Of a DNA stretch of 64,000 bases, positions 26,292-35,153 are shown one piece after another. How positions within the stretch are numbered: the first letter of the stretch is position 1; the number at the start of each line of letters is the position of its first letter. The notes below the pieces were generated by a model. That model was given only the letters and a program-made list of their open reading frames with translations. It was not told the origin of the DNA and searched no databases. The stretch is from Nostoc sp. MS1. GTDB lineage: Bacteria > Cyanobacteriota > Cyanobacteriia > Cyanobacteriales > Nostocaceae. Position numbers and translations under genes: made by a program. The stretch covers positions 1,656,001 to 1,720,000 of the forward strand of contig NZ_AP023441.1 in NCBI RefSeq assembly GCF_019976755.1, written 5' to 3'.

Positions 26292-26999
26292 ATGGCGACT
26301 ACTCAGCAAGTTTCAACAAAACAAGAGATTTTAGAGTATCTTCTAAAACACTCACAGGCAACAGCCCTAGAATTGGCTAGTGCTTTGGAAGTCACTCCCC
26401 AAGCTATTCGTCGTCATCTTAAAGATTTAGAGGCGGAGGAGTTAGTTGTATATACTAATACAACACAAGCTGGCATAGGGCGACCACAGCACGTTTATCA
26501 ATTAAGCCGCCAAGGGCGAGAACGGATAAATAAAACAGTCAGCGATGGGCTACGCCCCACCGGAGGTGATCGCCACGGTGATTTTGCCGTATCTTTATTG
26601 GATACCATCGCCGAAACCGTGGGACATGACCAATTTAAGACAATTTTACAAAAACAGTGGCAACGCAAAGCTTTAGAATACCGCGATCGCGTCGGTAAGG
26701 GTTCGCTGCGAGAAAGAGTAGCTAACTTAGTTGAACTGCGAAAAGCTGAAGGTTTCATGGCCGAATATCACCCTGTAGATTCCCCTAACGAATCAGAGGA
26801 TGAGAGATTTATCTTCATGGAACATAACTGTGCAATTTCCAACGTTGCGGAATCATTTCCCAGCGTTTGCGGACATGAACTGGAAATGTTTGCAGCCGTC
26901 CTTCCAGACTGTTTAGTCGAACGTACCCACTGGCTAATCAACGGCGAACATCGTTGCGGTTATTTAGTGCGATCGCGCAATCAACCATCTCACACATAA
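26292..26999 (+). CDS. sufR: iron-sulfur-responsive transcriptional repressor SufR
   Basis: A 235-residue repressor of the sufBCDS operon that senses Fe-S cluster status. The N-terminal winged helix is TKQEILEYLLKHSQATALELASALEVTPQAIRRHLKDLE. The C-terminal half has the cluster-ligand cysteines in FMEHNCAISNVAESFPSVCGHELEMF, LPDCLVERTHWLINGEHRCGYLV. Residues about 85-95 (SDGLRPTGGDRH) are encoded by a copy of a dispersed gcgatgggctacgccc repeat, apparently tolerated inside the gene. Divergent from sufB with two operators between. Confidence 0.95.
   Translation: MATTQQVSTKQEILEYLLKHSQATALELASALEVTPQAIRRHLKDLEAEELVVYTNTTQAGIGRPQHVYQLSRQGRERINKTVSDGLRPTGGDRHGDFAVSLLDTIAETVGHDQFKTILQKQWQRKALEYRDRVGKGSLRERVANLVELRKAEGFMAEYHPVDSPNESEDERFIFMEHNCAISNVAESFPSVCGHELEMFAAVLPDCLVERTHWLINGEHRCGYLVRSRNQPSHT
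26542..26573. repeat. dispersed HIP1-related repeat inside sufR
   Basis: A 32-bp element beginning gcgatgggctacgcccc and ending gatcgc lies in frame inside sufR. A copy with only three differences lies at 34700-34731, at the end of the S-formylglutathione hydrolase gene. Confidence 0.75.
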
Positions 27000-27039
27000 A
27001 TTTGCTTTCCAAATCAGTTTAGGGCAGGAATCCCAGCCG

Positions 27040-27061
27040 ATTGGTAAACGGTTTTACCAAT
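27040..27061 (+). terminator. hairpin after sufR
   Basis: attggtaaa and tttaccaat form a perfect 9-bp stem with a 4-nt loop, 40 bp after the sufR stop. No T-run follows, so termination is uncertain. Confidence 0.4.
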
Positions 27062-27184
27062 TCGCTCTATTATGGGTTTTAGGCATTAATAATAAAAATA
27101 TTTTTTAGGTTATACCCTTATACTTGTATTCGCATTCTCAGCTAGTTATATAATTATCCAAGCTTGGCTTTATAATATATTTTT

Positions 27185-27445
27185 ATGGATTTACCATCAC
27201 AGCAACCCTCAACTCAATTCCTCACATTAGAAGAATCGGCTAAAGTAGATGCTGCCCTTCTCTCTTCTCCAGAAAAATTTTTAACAAGATTAACTATTTC
27301 TTCCCTAAAACTCCTGAAACATATCGCTCAAGAATACGGTATTGCTATAGAAGATTTGACAACCCAACAAGTTATCGATTGGTTTGAGAAAGATAGCAAA
27401 ATTAGAAGAGAACAAGGAATAGAAGCATCATATTTAAAGTGGTAA
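27185..27445 (+). CDS. hypothetical protein, 86 residues
   Basis: A small, soluble, mostly helical protein (FLTLEESAKVDAALLSSPEKFLTRLTISSLKLLKHIAQEYG) with a charged C-terminus (DWFEKDSKIRREQGIEASYLKW). It has coding character and a terminator 50 bp downstream. I do not recognise a named family; similar short proteins occur in cyanobacteria as far as I recall. Confidence 0.7.
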   Translation: MDLPSQQPSTQFLTLEESAKVDAALLSSPEKFLTRLTISSLKLLKHIAQEYGIAIEDLTTQQVIDWFEKDSKIRREQGIEASYLKW

Positions 27446-27496
27446 AGCTTGAAAGTATTTTATATAAAATTTCTCAAATATATTTTTAAATACTAA

Positions 27497-27520
27497 AAAG
27501 CACCTTTTATGAGGTGCTTT
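27497..27520. terminator. bidirectional intrinsic terminator
   Basis: aaagcacct and aggtgcttt form a 9-bp stem with a 6-nt loop, with A-run and aaaac flanks, between the convergent genes at 27185 and 27548. Confidence 0.7.
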
Positions 27521-27547
27521 AAAACAAGATTATTAAGCTTATATTTA

Positions 27548-28186
27548 TTAAGCGTTGTAATGCTGATTACTGCGAGGACTACGCACTCCAGCCGCAGCAC
27601 CGATCATTGAAGCGATTAAACCTAATAAAGAACCGAATACAAACCACCACAAACCTCTAGAAGTTGCAGATGCAATCTCACGAGCTTGCTGTGCGTCTAC
27701 GTTGGGTACGTTTTGAGGTAAATTAGCGCCTTGTTGTTGCGCTTGGTTGAGGACTTCTCCAGCGTTGGAAGCAGCAATACCAAAAGCACCAGATACACCA
27801 CTAGCTAGTAGCCAAGAGCTAAGTGCTAAAGTAGTTGCCCAAAGAATTGCACCATTAAGTAATGCTGTATTCCGGTTCATGGGGCCACAAGCACGAGCTG
27901 TTACCCAACCGCCTGTAAATAAAGAAATTAATAATGCAATAGTTGACCACAAGCCTACATTGTTAGCAACACCAGGTGTAATACTTCTGGGTGCGCCTGA
28001 GTTAGCAACTGTGCCAGCACCTATAGCGGCAAATAAGGCGCTTAAAATTAATTGAGTAGCTAAAGCAACTAACACACCAGAAATAATTGGCCCCCAGCGA
28101 ACACGGTCATGGTAGTCACCTACTCTTCCGACTACCGTAGATTCAGGCTGAATAACATCGTCGCCCACACGATTTGCGTATGACAT
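27548..28186 (-). CDS. conserved four-helix membrane protein
   Basis: A 212-residue protein with a short polar N-terminus and four clear hydrophobic segments: about 33-57 (ISGVLVALATQLILSALFAA), 80-98 (STIALLISLFTGGWVTA), 108-135 (GAILWATTLALSSWLL) and 180-203 (WFVFGSLLGLIASMIGAAAG). The loop between helices 3 and 4 is rich in Asn, Gln and Ala. No named family is recognised; similar proteins with a 'GGWVTAR' motif are found in many bacteria, often stress-related. Monocistronic by context. Confidence 0.75.
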   Translation of the reverse strand: MSYANRVGDDVIQPESTVVGRVGDYHDRVRWGPIISGVLVALATQLILSALFAAIGAGTVANSGAPRSITPGVANNVGLWSTIALLISLFTGGWVTARACGPMNRNTALLNGAILWATTLALSSWLLASGVSGAFGIAASNAGEVLNQAQQQGANLPQNVPNVDAQQAREIASATSRGLWWFVFGSLLGLIASMIGAAAGVRSPRSNQHYNA

Positions 28187-28547
28187 TTGGGTATTTACTC
28201 CTTATTACTTTAACTTGTTCAGCAAAGTTATTTTTAGGTTATTTATTTTTATGCTTACGTTAAAATTAAATGACTATTTATGGTTTTTAATATCTATCAC
28301 CAGAAAGAGTTGTATACTCTATCTGGAGTAAGAATAAATATATTAATTTCTACTAAATTAAGTCTAATTTAACTAGAATAAACTAGTTAATTTTTGAGAA
28401 AGAATAAACATTCAATCTATATGATTTTTTTAATAAAGTTATGAATAATAAATTTATTCTAATGGATGGGTAAGTTTGAACACAAAAATACCCATCAATA
28501 TTTACTAAAATAATGTCCACCAATTATAGGTAACTTAAATGAACCTC
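28187..28547. other. intergenic, nothing recognised
   Basis: AT-rich DNA between two minus-strand genes. It contains the promoter of the membrane protein gene; no other feature was seen. Confidence 0.4.
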
Positions 28548-28874
28548 TTAACGGACTCTTACAGCTGTACCTGTAGCGGTAATTAGCATTAAAACACCTG
28601 ACTGGTCAACATTAATTGTGCCTGTGTCAATTTCAATGCCAATGACAGCATTAGCCCCTAAACGCTGGGCGCGTTGTTGTAATTCTTCTATTGCTTTACG
28701 TTGTCCTTCTTCAAAGAGACGTTCATAACTAGCAGTGCGTCCACCGATAACATCACGAATACTCGCAAAAAAATCTCTGAGGAAATTACTACCGTAAACA
28801 ACTTCTGCGGTCACAATACCTAAGTACGAATCAATTACTGCGCCTTGAATTACATCAGTGGTAGTCAAAATCAT
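28548..28874 (-). CDS. YbjQ/DUF74 family protein
   Basis: A 108-residue protein matching the YbjQ (UPF0145) family, small pentameric proteins sometimes described as heavy-metal-binding. Signatures: VIQGAVIDSYLGIVTAEVVYGSNFLRDFFASIRDVIGGRTASYERLFEEGQRKAIEEL and RAQRLGANAVIGIEIDTGTI. Essentially full length. The cellular role is not established. Confidence 0.9.
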   Translation of the reverse strand: MILTTTDVIQGAVIDSYLGIVTAEVVYGSNFLRDFFASIRDVIGGRTASYERLFEEGQRKAIEELQQRAQRLGANAVIGIEIDTGTINVDQSGVLMLITATGTAVRVR

Positions 28875-29122
28875 AATTCATCCTTATAAATGACTTGTTG
28901 ATTGGCGTTACTTCTACTGTATCAAGTTAGTTTTGATGGGTTGTAACTAGCAGAAAAATGTTTGAAAAATAAACTATAAAGTCTAGATTGTGGACATTTT
29001 TTATTGAGTTTCAGTATAAACTCTAGTTTTTCTGTGTTGAAGAAATTTGTGGTATTTACGGATTATTAATATTTTATAAAAACACAGAAACACAGTTTTC
29101 AAAAAGCCAATTTTTTGTTTTA

Positions 29123-29836
29123 ATGAACAAGCAAAAAGTTCACTATAATTTCAGGAAATTTACTGTGTACAAACGCATATCATTCGTGTTGAGTGTGCTT
29201 TTATGGGGATGTGTTACTGCTATACCCTCAGTAGCGCAAGCTCAGATTTTGGTAGTACAGGCTAACAATGCAGAGTTAAAAAGATTGTTAGAAGAAGGTA
29301 AGAGGCTAGTGGATGCTGGTGATTATAACGGGGCGATCGCAGTTTATCAACAAGCAGCAGCTTTAGAACCGAAAAATGCTAAAATTCATTCAGGAATTGG
29401 GTATTTATACGCACAACAGGGAAATTTTCCAGTAGCACTAGCAGCATACCGTAGAGCGATCGCCATTAACCCAAATAATAGTGATTTTTTCTATGCAGTA
29501 GGTTACATCAAAGGCAACATGGGTGATACCAAGGGCGCAAAAGAAGCTTACCGCCGCGCCATCCAAATCAACCGCAACAACGTTAGCGCTTATGTAGGTT
29601 TAGGTGTCACCCAATCTCGTATGGGAGACTACCAAGCAGCTAGTTGGGCATTTGCACAAGCCATTAAGCTTGATAAAAACAATGCCCAGACCTACGAGTT
29701 TATGGGACAAATGTATAAACAACGTCGGCAAACTAAACAAGCCAGCAACCTCCTACAAAAAGCCCGTGACTTGTACCAAAGACGCAATGATGCCAATGGT
29801 GTGGCAAGGGTAGAGGCGATGCTCCAACAGCTATAG
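29123..29836 (+). CDS. secreted/periplasmic TPR-repeat protein
   Basis: 237 residues with an N-terminal signal peptide (basic start, hydrophobic SFVLSVLLWGCVTAIPSVAQA, probable cleavage after AQA near residue 40). Four to five tetratricopeptide repeats follow (DYNGAIAVYQQAAALEPKNAKIHSGIGYLYAQQGNF, NFPVALAAYRRAIAINPNNSD, and so on to about residue 210). TPR arrays mediate protein-protein contacts; the partner is unknown. Only six bases separate it from the convergent ABC ATPase gene. Confidence 0.88.
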   Translation: MNKQKVHYNFRKFTVYKRISFVLSVLLWGCVTAIPSVAQAQILVVQANNAELKRLLEEGKRLVDAGDYNGAIAVYQQAAALEPKNAKIHSGIGYLYAQQGNFPVALAAYRRAIAINPNNSDFFYAVGYIKGNMGDTKGAKEAYRRAIQINRNNVSAYVGLGVTQSRMGDYQAASWAFAQAIKLDKNNAQTYEFMGQMYKQRRQTKQASNLLQKARDLYQRRNDANGVARVEAMLQQL

Positions 29837-29842
29837 TTGGAG

Positions 29843-30745
29843 TTAATTTAACTGCCTTCCTGTTAACTCGACAAAAATATCTTCTAAGTTAGAGGGGCGT
29901 ACCATCATACCAGTTTTATCCGGCTGTTGATTTAGATAATTGTTTGCCTCTTCCAAAGTGGGGAAAAATAAATATTCCCAACCTCGTGAACTATCATTAC
30001 CCGCATCGGTAACACTCAACTGTTTCGTTACTAAACCTTCACCGTGAACAGAACGCAGTTGCTTTAAAGTTCCTAAAGAAATTAACTTGCCACCATCCAT
30101 AATACCGATGCGTCCTGGTTTAGCAGAGCCAAAAGCGTCACATAAAAATTCCACCTCATCCATGTAATGAGTCGTTAATAACATCGTCATTCCTTGTTTA
30201 TTTAAGTCCCTAATAATTTCCCACAGACGGCGACGAGTTTGAGGATCTAGTCCCACTGTGGGTTCATCTAAAAATAAAATTTGTGGTTGATGTAATAAAG
30301 CCCTGGCTATTTGCAGTCGTCGTTTCATCCCCCCAGACAAAGTTTTTACCAAACTGTCCCGTCTGTCTACAAGTTCAACATATTCCAACCATTGATTAAT
30401 TAATCGTTGTCGCTGTGGGTTAGCAATATGATGTAACCTGCCATGCAGTTCCATATTTTCCCACACGCTCAAATCACCATCGACGCTAATTTGTTGCAAA
30501 ACAACGCCAATATTTCGCTTTGCTAACATCGGTTGACGCACCACATCATAACCAGCAACTTCCACCCTTCCTTGGGATGGTTTTGTGAGTGTGGTTAGCA
30601 TCCGAATTGTTGTAGATTTACCTGCACCGTTGGGGCCAAGAAGAGCGAAGATTTCTCCAGCTTCAATATTGAATGACAAGTCATTAACTACAGGAACCTT
30701 GTTGTAAAGCTTGTAAACGTTTTCCAGAAGAACAGCAGCCGTCAT
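29843..30745 (-). CDS. ABC transporter ATP-binding protein (DrrA-like)
   Basis: A 300-residue ATPase of the multidrug/daunorubicin-type exporter group. Walker A GPNGAGKSTTIRML is near residue 35, the signature is LSGGMKRRLQIARAL, Walker B is ILFLDEPTVGLDPQTRRRLW and the H-loop is LLTTHYMDE. The C-terminal extension (ending SNLEDIFVELTGRQLN) is typical of this group. No permease gene adjoins it, so its membrane partner must be encoded elsewhere. Confidence 0.93.
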   Translation of the reverse strand: MTAAVLLENVYKLYNKVPVVNDLSFNIEAGEIFALLGPNGAGKSTTIRMLTTLTKPSQGRVEVAGYDVVRQPMLAKRNIGVVLQQISVDGDLSVWENMELHGRLHHIANPQRQRLINQWLEYVELVDRRDSLVKTLSGGMKRRLQIARALLHQPQILFLDEPTVGLDPQTRRRLWEIIRDLNKQGMTMLLTTHYMDEVEFLCDAFGSAKPGRIGIMDGGKLISLGTLKQLRSVHGEGLVTKQLSVTDAGNDSSRGWEYLFFPTLEEANNYLNQQPDKTGMMVRPSNLEDIFVELTGRQLN

Positions 30746-31333
30746 AAGTAAATTAGTAACACCATTTCCTTATTTACACTATCACTCAAAACTATTACTT
30801 TAATATCGGTTGAAGGTGATTATGTAGAAAGTAATAGGAAACAAGGACAAAAAACAGTTCCAGAGGACATTTTCTCGCAAAAGTTAATAACTATTCTATG
30901 CGCTAATTTATATAGCAATTACTGTAAATAGTCTTGTTAAATGAACTATTTTTTTGAGAATCAAACCAAAAATTGAAAACCAAAATTCTTTTGCTTCAAA
31001 TGCGTAATATATATCTTTATAAATAAGACTTTTCTAGCTTCTTTAGTATGCAGCTAAAACGATCGCTCGACTGTTGAAGCCAGTATGGTAAAGTAATCAT
31101 GTTTGATACACAAATTTATGGCTCATCTGTTAGGCTGTCGCCGTGCTAGGGTAACGGTGGGGGCTGGAAACCTTAGCAGTACTGGAATGATTAGCAACAA
31201 GGGAGAAAACATTACCACACTTTCAAGCTAAGAGAAATATATCTCTTTAGCTTCCCACTTCTCACCTTTCCAGGTACGATACTTGCAGCACAGGTGTTTT
31301 TTTAATTTTTAACTTATTTAGGAGAGCTAGCGC
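30746..31333. promoter_or_regulatory. long upstream region of the formaldehyde dehydrogenase gene with hairpins
   Basis: About 590 bp between divergent starts, holding promoters for both. Two potential RNA structures precede the dehydrogenase gene: gctagggt (31147) pairing with accttagc (31168), and aagctaagaga pairing with tctctttagctt (31225-31253, one bulge). No known riboswitch class was recognised. Confidence 0.4.
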
Positions 31334-32443
31334 GTGGAAGTGAAAGCAGCAGTAGCTTACGGCGCGGGTAAGCCGTTAACGATTGAAACAGTGCAACTGG
31401 AAGGGCCAAAAGCTGGGGAAGTATTGGTTGAGATTCAAGCCAGTGGAGTTTGCCATACCGATGCTTACACTCTTTCAGGAGCCGATCCCGAAGGTTTATT
31501 TCCCGCCATTTTAGGACATGAAGGCGCGGGTGTGGTGGTAGATGTAGGCGCAAGTGTCACCAGCGTCAAGCCTGGAGATCATGTAATTCCTCTGTACACC
31601 CCAGAATGTCGTCAGTGTGAATATTGTTTAAGTTTTAAAACCAATCTCTGTCAAGCAATTCGTGCTACCCAAGGGCGCGGTGTTATGCCTGATGGTACTA
31701 GCCGTTTTAGTATCGATGGGCAGATGATTCATCATTACATGGGAACATCGACATTTTCCAACTACACAGTATTGCCAGAAATTGCTGTTGCCAAAATTCG
31801 TAAAGATGCGCCATTTGATAAGGTTTGTTACATTGGCTGTGGTGTAACTACAGGTATCGGCGCAGTCATCAATACAGCCAAAGTAGAACCGGGAGCTAAT
31901 ATCATAGTATTTGGCTTAGGAGGTATTGGTTTAAACGTCATCCAAGGGGCGCGGATGGTGGGAGCTAATATGATTGTTGGGGTAGATATCAACCCTAGTA
32001 AACGTGATTTGGCTGAGAAATTTGGGATGACGCATTTTGTTAATCCTAATGAAGTGGAAGGTGATTTAGTACCTTATTTGGTGGAGTTAACAAAAGGCGG
32101 TGCTGATTACACATTTGAGTGTATTGGCAATGTAAAAATAATGCGTCAAGCACTGGAATGTTGTCACAAAGGTTGGGGTGTAAGTGTCATTATTGGTGTT
32201 GCTGGTGCAGGACAAGAAATTAGCACTCGTCCATTTCAATTAGTCACTGGGCGTGTATGGAAAGGTTCAGCTTTTGGCGGTGCTAGAGGGCGTACAGATG
32301 TGCCAAAAATTGTTGATTGGTATATGGATGGGAAGATAAATATTGATGATCTAATTACTCATGTAATGCCTATTGAGAAGATTAATGATGCTTTAGATTT
32401 AATGCACAAAGGTGAATCAATTCGTAGTGTAGTAACTTTTTAG
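31334..32443 (+). CDS. frmA: S-(hydroxymethyl)glutathione dehydrogenase / class III alcohol dehydrogenase
   Basis: A zinc alcohol dehydrogenase that oxidises the glutathione adduct of formaldehyde to S-formylglutathione. The 369-residue protein has catalytic zinc ligands in SGVCHTDAYTLSG and GHEGAGVVVDVG, the four structural zinc cysteines in PECRQCEYCLSFKTNLC, and the nucleotide fold FGLGGIGLNVIQGA. GTG is the start, supported by taggaga about 9 nt upstream and the family N-terminus. The next pathway enzyme, S-formylglutathione hydrolase, lies 1.4 kb downstream on the same strand with two genes between. Confidence 0.95.
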   Translation: MEVKAAVAYGAGKPLTIETVQLEGPKAGEVLVEIQASGVCHTDAYTLSGADPEGLFPAILGHEGAGVVVDVGASVTSVKPGDHVIPLYTPECRQCEYCLSFKTNLCQAIRATQGRGVMPDGTSRFSIDGQMIHHYMGTSTFSNYTVLPEIAVAKIRKDAPFDKVCYIGCGVTTGIGAVINTAKVEPGANIIVFGLGGIGLNVIQGARMVGANMIVGVDINPSKRDLAEKFGMTHFVNPNEVEGDLVPYLVELTKGGADYTFECIGNVKIMRQALECCHKGWGVSVIIGVAGAGQEISTRPFQLVTGRVWKGSAFGGARGRTDVPKIVDWYMDGKINIDDLITHVMPIEKINDALDLMHKGESIRSVVTF

Positions 32444-32490
32444 GGTAATAGGTAATAGGGTGAAATTATTGTCAATCACCAATTACCATC

Positions 32491-32919
32491 TTAATCAGAT
32501 TCCTTCTCAACTTCACTCATCACCCGCTTAACAGCATCCGTCCATTCTACGTGTTGCTTAACTTCTTTTGCTGCTTTTTCTTTTGATTCTTCAGCTTCTT
32601 GTTTTTCTTTCTCACTCAGTCGATCCCACACTTCTTTAGGTAGATAGCGTTTAGTTACTTTACCATCACGGGCGCGGGTTTCGCCTTCTTCGGTCTGCCA
32701 ATCTTGCTCAGACCATTTTTCTAAAGACTTGGCTGATTCATCTTTTTGGGATTCTTTATAACCGCCACCTTGTTTTTCATATTCTCGCACTAACATTTGG
32801 CTTTTACGTGCAGACCATTGTCCAGGTTTACCACCTTTATCTGATTCTTTTATTTCTTCTTTGATTTCTTCGCGTAATTCAGGATCAGTATATTTTTCTT
32901 CCGGTTTTTTCTTAGTCAT
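32491..32919 (-). CDS. highly charged hypothetical protein (DUF5872-like)
   Basis: 142 residues, very rich in Lys and Glu. The core KGGKPGQWSARKSQMLVREYEKQGGGY ... KSLEKWSEQDWQTEEGE.RARDGKVTKRYLPKEVWDRLSEKEKQEAEESK resembles the small DUF5872 domain, to my recollection. It is probably a soluble, partly disordered or nucleic-acid-associated protein; no role is known. It lies on the opposite strand between the two formaldehyde genes. Confidence 0.65.
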   Translation of the reverse strand: MTKKKPEEKYTDPELREEIKEEIKESDKGGKPGQWSARKSQMLVREYEKQGGGYKESQKDESAKSLEKWSEQDWQTEEGETRARDGKVTKRYLPKEVWDRLSEKEKQEAEESKEKAAKEVKQHVEWTDAVKRVMSEVEKESD

Positions 32920-33150
32920 ATTCTTGTTTGCCTCTATACTTTGTAGGTGTTTGGCAATTAACCAACACTTTTTCCAAGTTAGAGGCTTTGATTAAGACTT
33001 CCGTCTGTCAATTGGCAGAATTGGCATATATATTAGGTTACAAGGAAAAGGAAAAAGTGAATAAAAAAGAAGGTAAAATCAGTTCTTGATAGCAATCTGA
33101 AATTAGTTGACAGACCAGTCGGTATTGAATGTTAATTTGAGGAGTGAGCT

Positions 33151-33807
33151 ATGCGAACCATAATAAAGTCTATAATTTTTGGTAGTATAGGTTTGTTTTT
33201 GGCAACAAGTATAACTGAGCCTACCTCTGCGGCTGTTATCTCTGGTAGCTTTAAGACCCCACCAGGAATTTTTGAAATAATTGACCCACCTCTTGGTAAA
33301 TCTCAAGGTATTTTATCAGGCACTTTCAAAGGTGTGGATAAAAATGGAGATGGATTTATTACGGTTGAACTTCGTCCTGGCGATGGTTTTCTTCCAAGCT
33401 ATAATGAGCTAACCGAATTTGAAATAACTAGCTCTAACTTTGAGGTTATTGATACTATTTTAGGCCCAGGTAGAATTCTGAATTTTACCTTATCTTCGGA
33501 TCAAGGAAATTTCGTTCTGGGTTTTAGACAAGAAATTAGCAGTGGAAAAATATTTGAATTTTCATTTACAGAAGGTTTTCCTAGCAATGCAAGCAAGGAC
33601 TTCAATTTGAATAGTTCAGGTTTAAGGGTTAGCTATAGAAGTAATCCTGCTAATGCTTCTGCTTTCTCTGCTGTATTTAATTCTTCTAACCCCATTCAAA
33701 ATGTTCCCGAACCCTTTACTATGATTGGAGCAGTTGCATCTGTGGGCATAGGATTTCTATTTAAAAAAGAGCATTCAAAAAGGCTGGTGAAAGTAAAAGG
33801 TAACTAA
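33151..33807 (+). CDS. exported PEP-CTERM sorting-domain protein
   Basis: 218 residues with an N-terminal signal peptide (MRTIIKSIIFGSIGLFLATS ... TSA) and a C-terminal PEP-CTERM signal: NVPEPFTMIGAVASVGIGFLFKKEHSKR, that is VPEP, a hydrophobic helix and a basic tail. The middle is a beta-rich, Gly/Ser/Asn-rich domain with no named family. Such proteins are exported and processed by exosortase to the cell surface or sheath. The start has ggagtg 7 nt upstream. It is not metabolically linked to its neighbours as far as I can tell. Confidence 0.82.
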   Translation: MRTIIKSIIFGSIGLFLATSITEPTSAAVISGSFKTPPGIFEIIDPPLGKSQGILSGTFKGVDKNGDGFITVELRPGDGFLPSYNELTEFEITSSNFEVIDTILGPGRILNFTLSSDQGNFVLGFRQEISSGKIFEFSFTEGFPSNASKDFNLNSSGLRVSYRSNPANASAFSAVFNSSNPIQNVPEPFTMIGAVASVGIGFLFKKEHSKRLVKVKGN

Positions 33808-33874
33808 GTTAGATAACTGTACGTTTAAATAGCGATCGCTCTACCAATCCCATAAGTCTTAAATATAATGATTT

Positions 33875-34723
33875 ATGACTAACATCAAACTCATCTCAGA
33901 ATATAAAAGCTTTGACGGTAAACTCGGCTTTTATTCTCACGCTTCTTCTGCTTGTAACGGGGAAATGCGCTTCGCTGTTTATCAACCACCACAAGCAACT
34001 GAGAAACCTGTACCAGTGCTTTATTTTCTCTCTGGTTTGACTTGTACGGAAGAGAATTTTATGGTGAAAGCTGGGGCGCAGCGTTACGCGGCTGAGTATG
34101 GTTTAATGTTGGTTACGCCAGATACTAGCCCACGCAATACTGGAATTGCAGGTGAGGATGATGAGTGGGATTTTGGTACAGGTGCAGGTTTTTATGTAGA
34201 TGCGACGGAAGCGCCTTGGCGATCGCATTACCAAATGTATAGTTATATTGTGCAAGAATTACCTGCTTTAATTGCTGCTAATTTTCCAATACAATCAGAC
34301 AAACAAGGTATTTTTGGTCATTCAATGGGTGGACATGGGGCCCTGGTTTGTGCTTTGCGTAACCCCAATATCTTCAAATCTGTTTCGGCTTTTGCACCTA
34401 TTGTTGCACCTATGCGTTGTCCTTGGGGGCAAAAAGCTTTTAGTCGTTATTTAGGCAGTAATCAAGAAAGTTGGCGTGATTATGATGCTAGTGAATTAGT
34501 GCAGAAATTTGGTTATCACAGTCAAATTCTCATTGATCAAGGTACAGATGATAAATTTTTGGCTGAACAATTGTTAACAGATAAATTTGCTCAAGCTTGT
34601 GCAGTAGTTAACCAACCGCTTAATTTACGTTACCAAAGTGGCTATGACCACAGCTATTATTTTATCGCCAGTTTTATAGAAGACCACATCCGCCATCATG
34701 CGATGGGCTACGCCCCGCCGTAG
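33875..34723 (+). CDS. fghA: S-formylglutathione hydrolase
   Basis: An alpha/beta hydrolase of 282 residues that releases formate and glutathione from S-formylglutathione, the step after FrmA. Motifs: PVLYFLSGLTCTEENFMVKAGAQRYAAEYGL, nucleophile serine in FGHSMGGHGAL near 148, acid and histidine in IDQGTDDKFL and GYDHSYYFIASFIEDHI. The last residues (HAMGYAPP) are read from a dispersed gcgatgggctacgccc repeat that supplies the stop codon, so the natural C-terminus may have been replaced. Confidence 0.94.
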   Translation: MTNIKLISEYKSFDGKLGFYSHASSACNGEMRFAVYQPPQATEKPVPVLYFLSGLTCTEENFMVKAGAQRYAAEYGLMLVTPDTSPRNTGIAGEDDEWDFGTGAGFYVDATEAPWRSHYQMYSYIVQELPALIAANFPIQSDKQGIFGHSMGGHGALVCALRNPNIFKSVSAFAPIVAPMRCPWGQKAFSRYLGSNQESWRDYDASELVQKFGYHSQILIDQGTDDKFLAEQLLTDKFAQACAVVNQPLNLRYQSGYDHSYYFIASFIEDHIRHHAMGYAPP

Positions 34724-34731
34724 GCGATCGC
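34700..34731. repeat. dispersed HIP1-related repeat at the 3' end of fghA
   Basis: A 32-bp element (gcgatgggctacgcccc ... ggcgatcgc) that overlaps the final codons of fghA. Near-identical to the copy inside sufR at 26542-26573. Confidence 0.75.
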
Positions 34732-35153
34732 GTTGGCAAAGGGAGTAGGGAGTAGGGAGTAAGGGAAGTTGTTTCTGCATCTCATGACAAACTGAAATAT
34801 TTTGAGATATTTTTTTACAATTGAATAAATAAATTTAAATACTAAGAATTAGATTGATATAAAACAACATCAAAAATACTTAGGAATAATGGTAATCTCA
34901 ACAAGACATAGGAATAAACATCATTGATGTTGGGTAAATTTTGATGTTAAAAAAATCCCCCAAATTCAGGTGCTAGTTAATTACTGGAGACTCAACAAAA
35001 ATCAACCTGAATGGGAATTACTGGGGATAAACGATGAGTGAAATAGAGAAAAAACAAAACATTTACTAATTCTGTCTTCTCATCTATGACAGCAAGACAA
35101 AATTTTATCTATCTCCAATCCTTCAACCTTTAATTTGCAAAGTGTAGAATTTT
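34724..35153. other. intergenic region fghA to glgP
   Basis: After the HIP1-related element comes a gggagta heptamer repeat (34741-34765), then AT-rich DNA with no visible gene. It must contain the glgP promoter. Confidence 0.45.

Noticed and set aside
29843..30745. Complete ABC exporter operon
   Set aside because: Only the ATPase is present; neighbours are unrelated and no permease frame is nearby.
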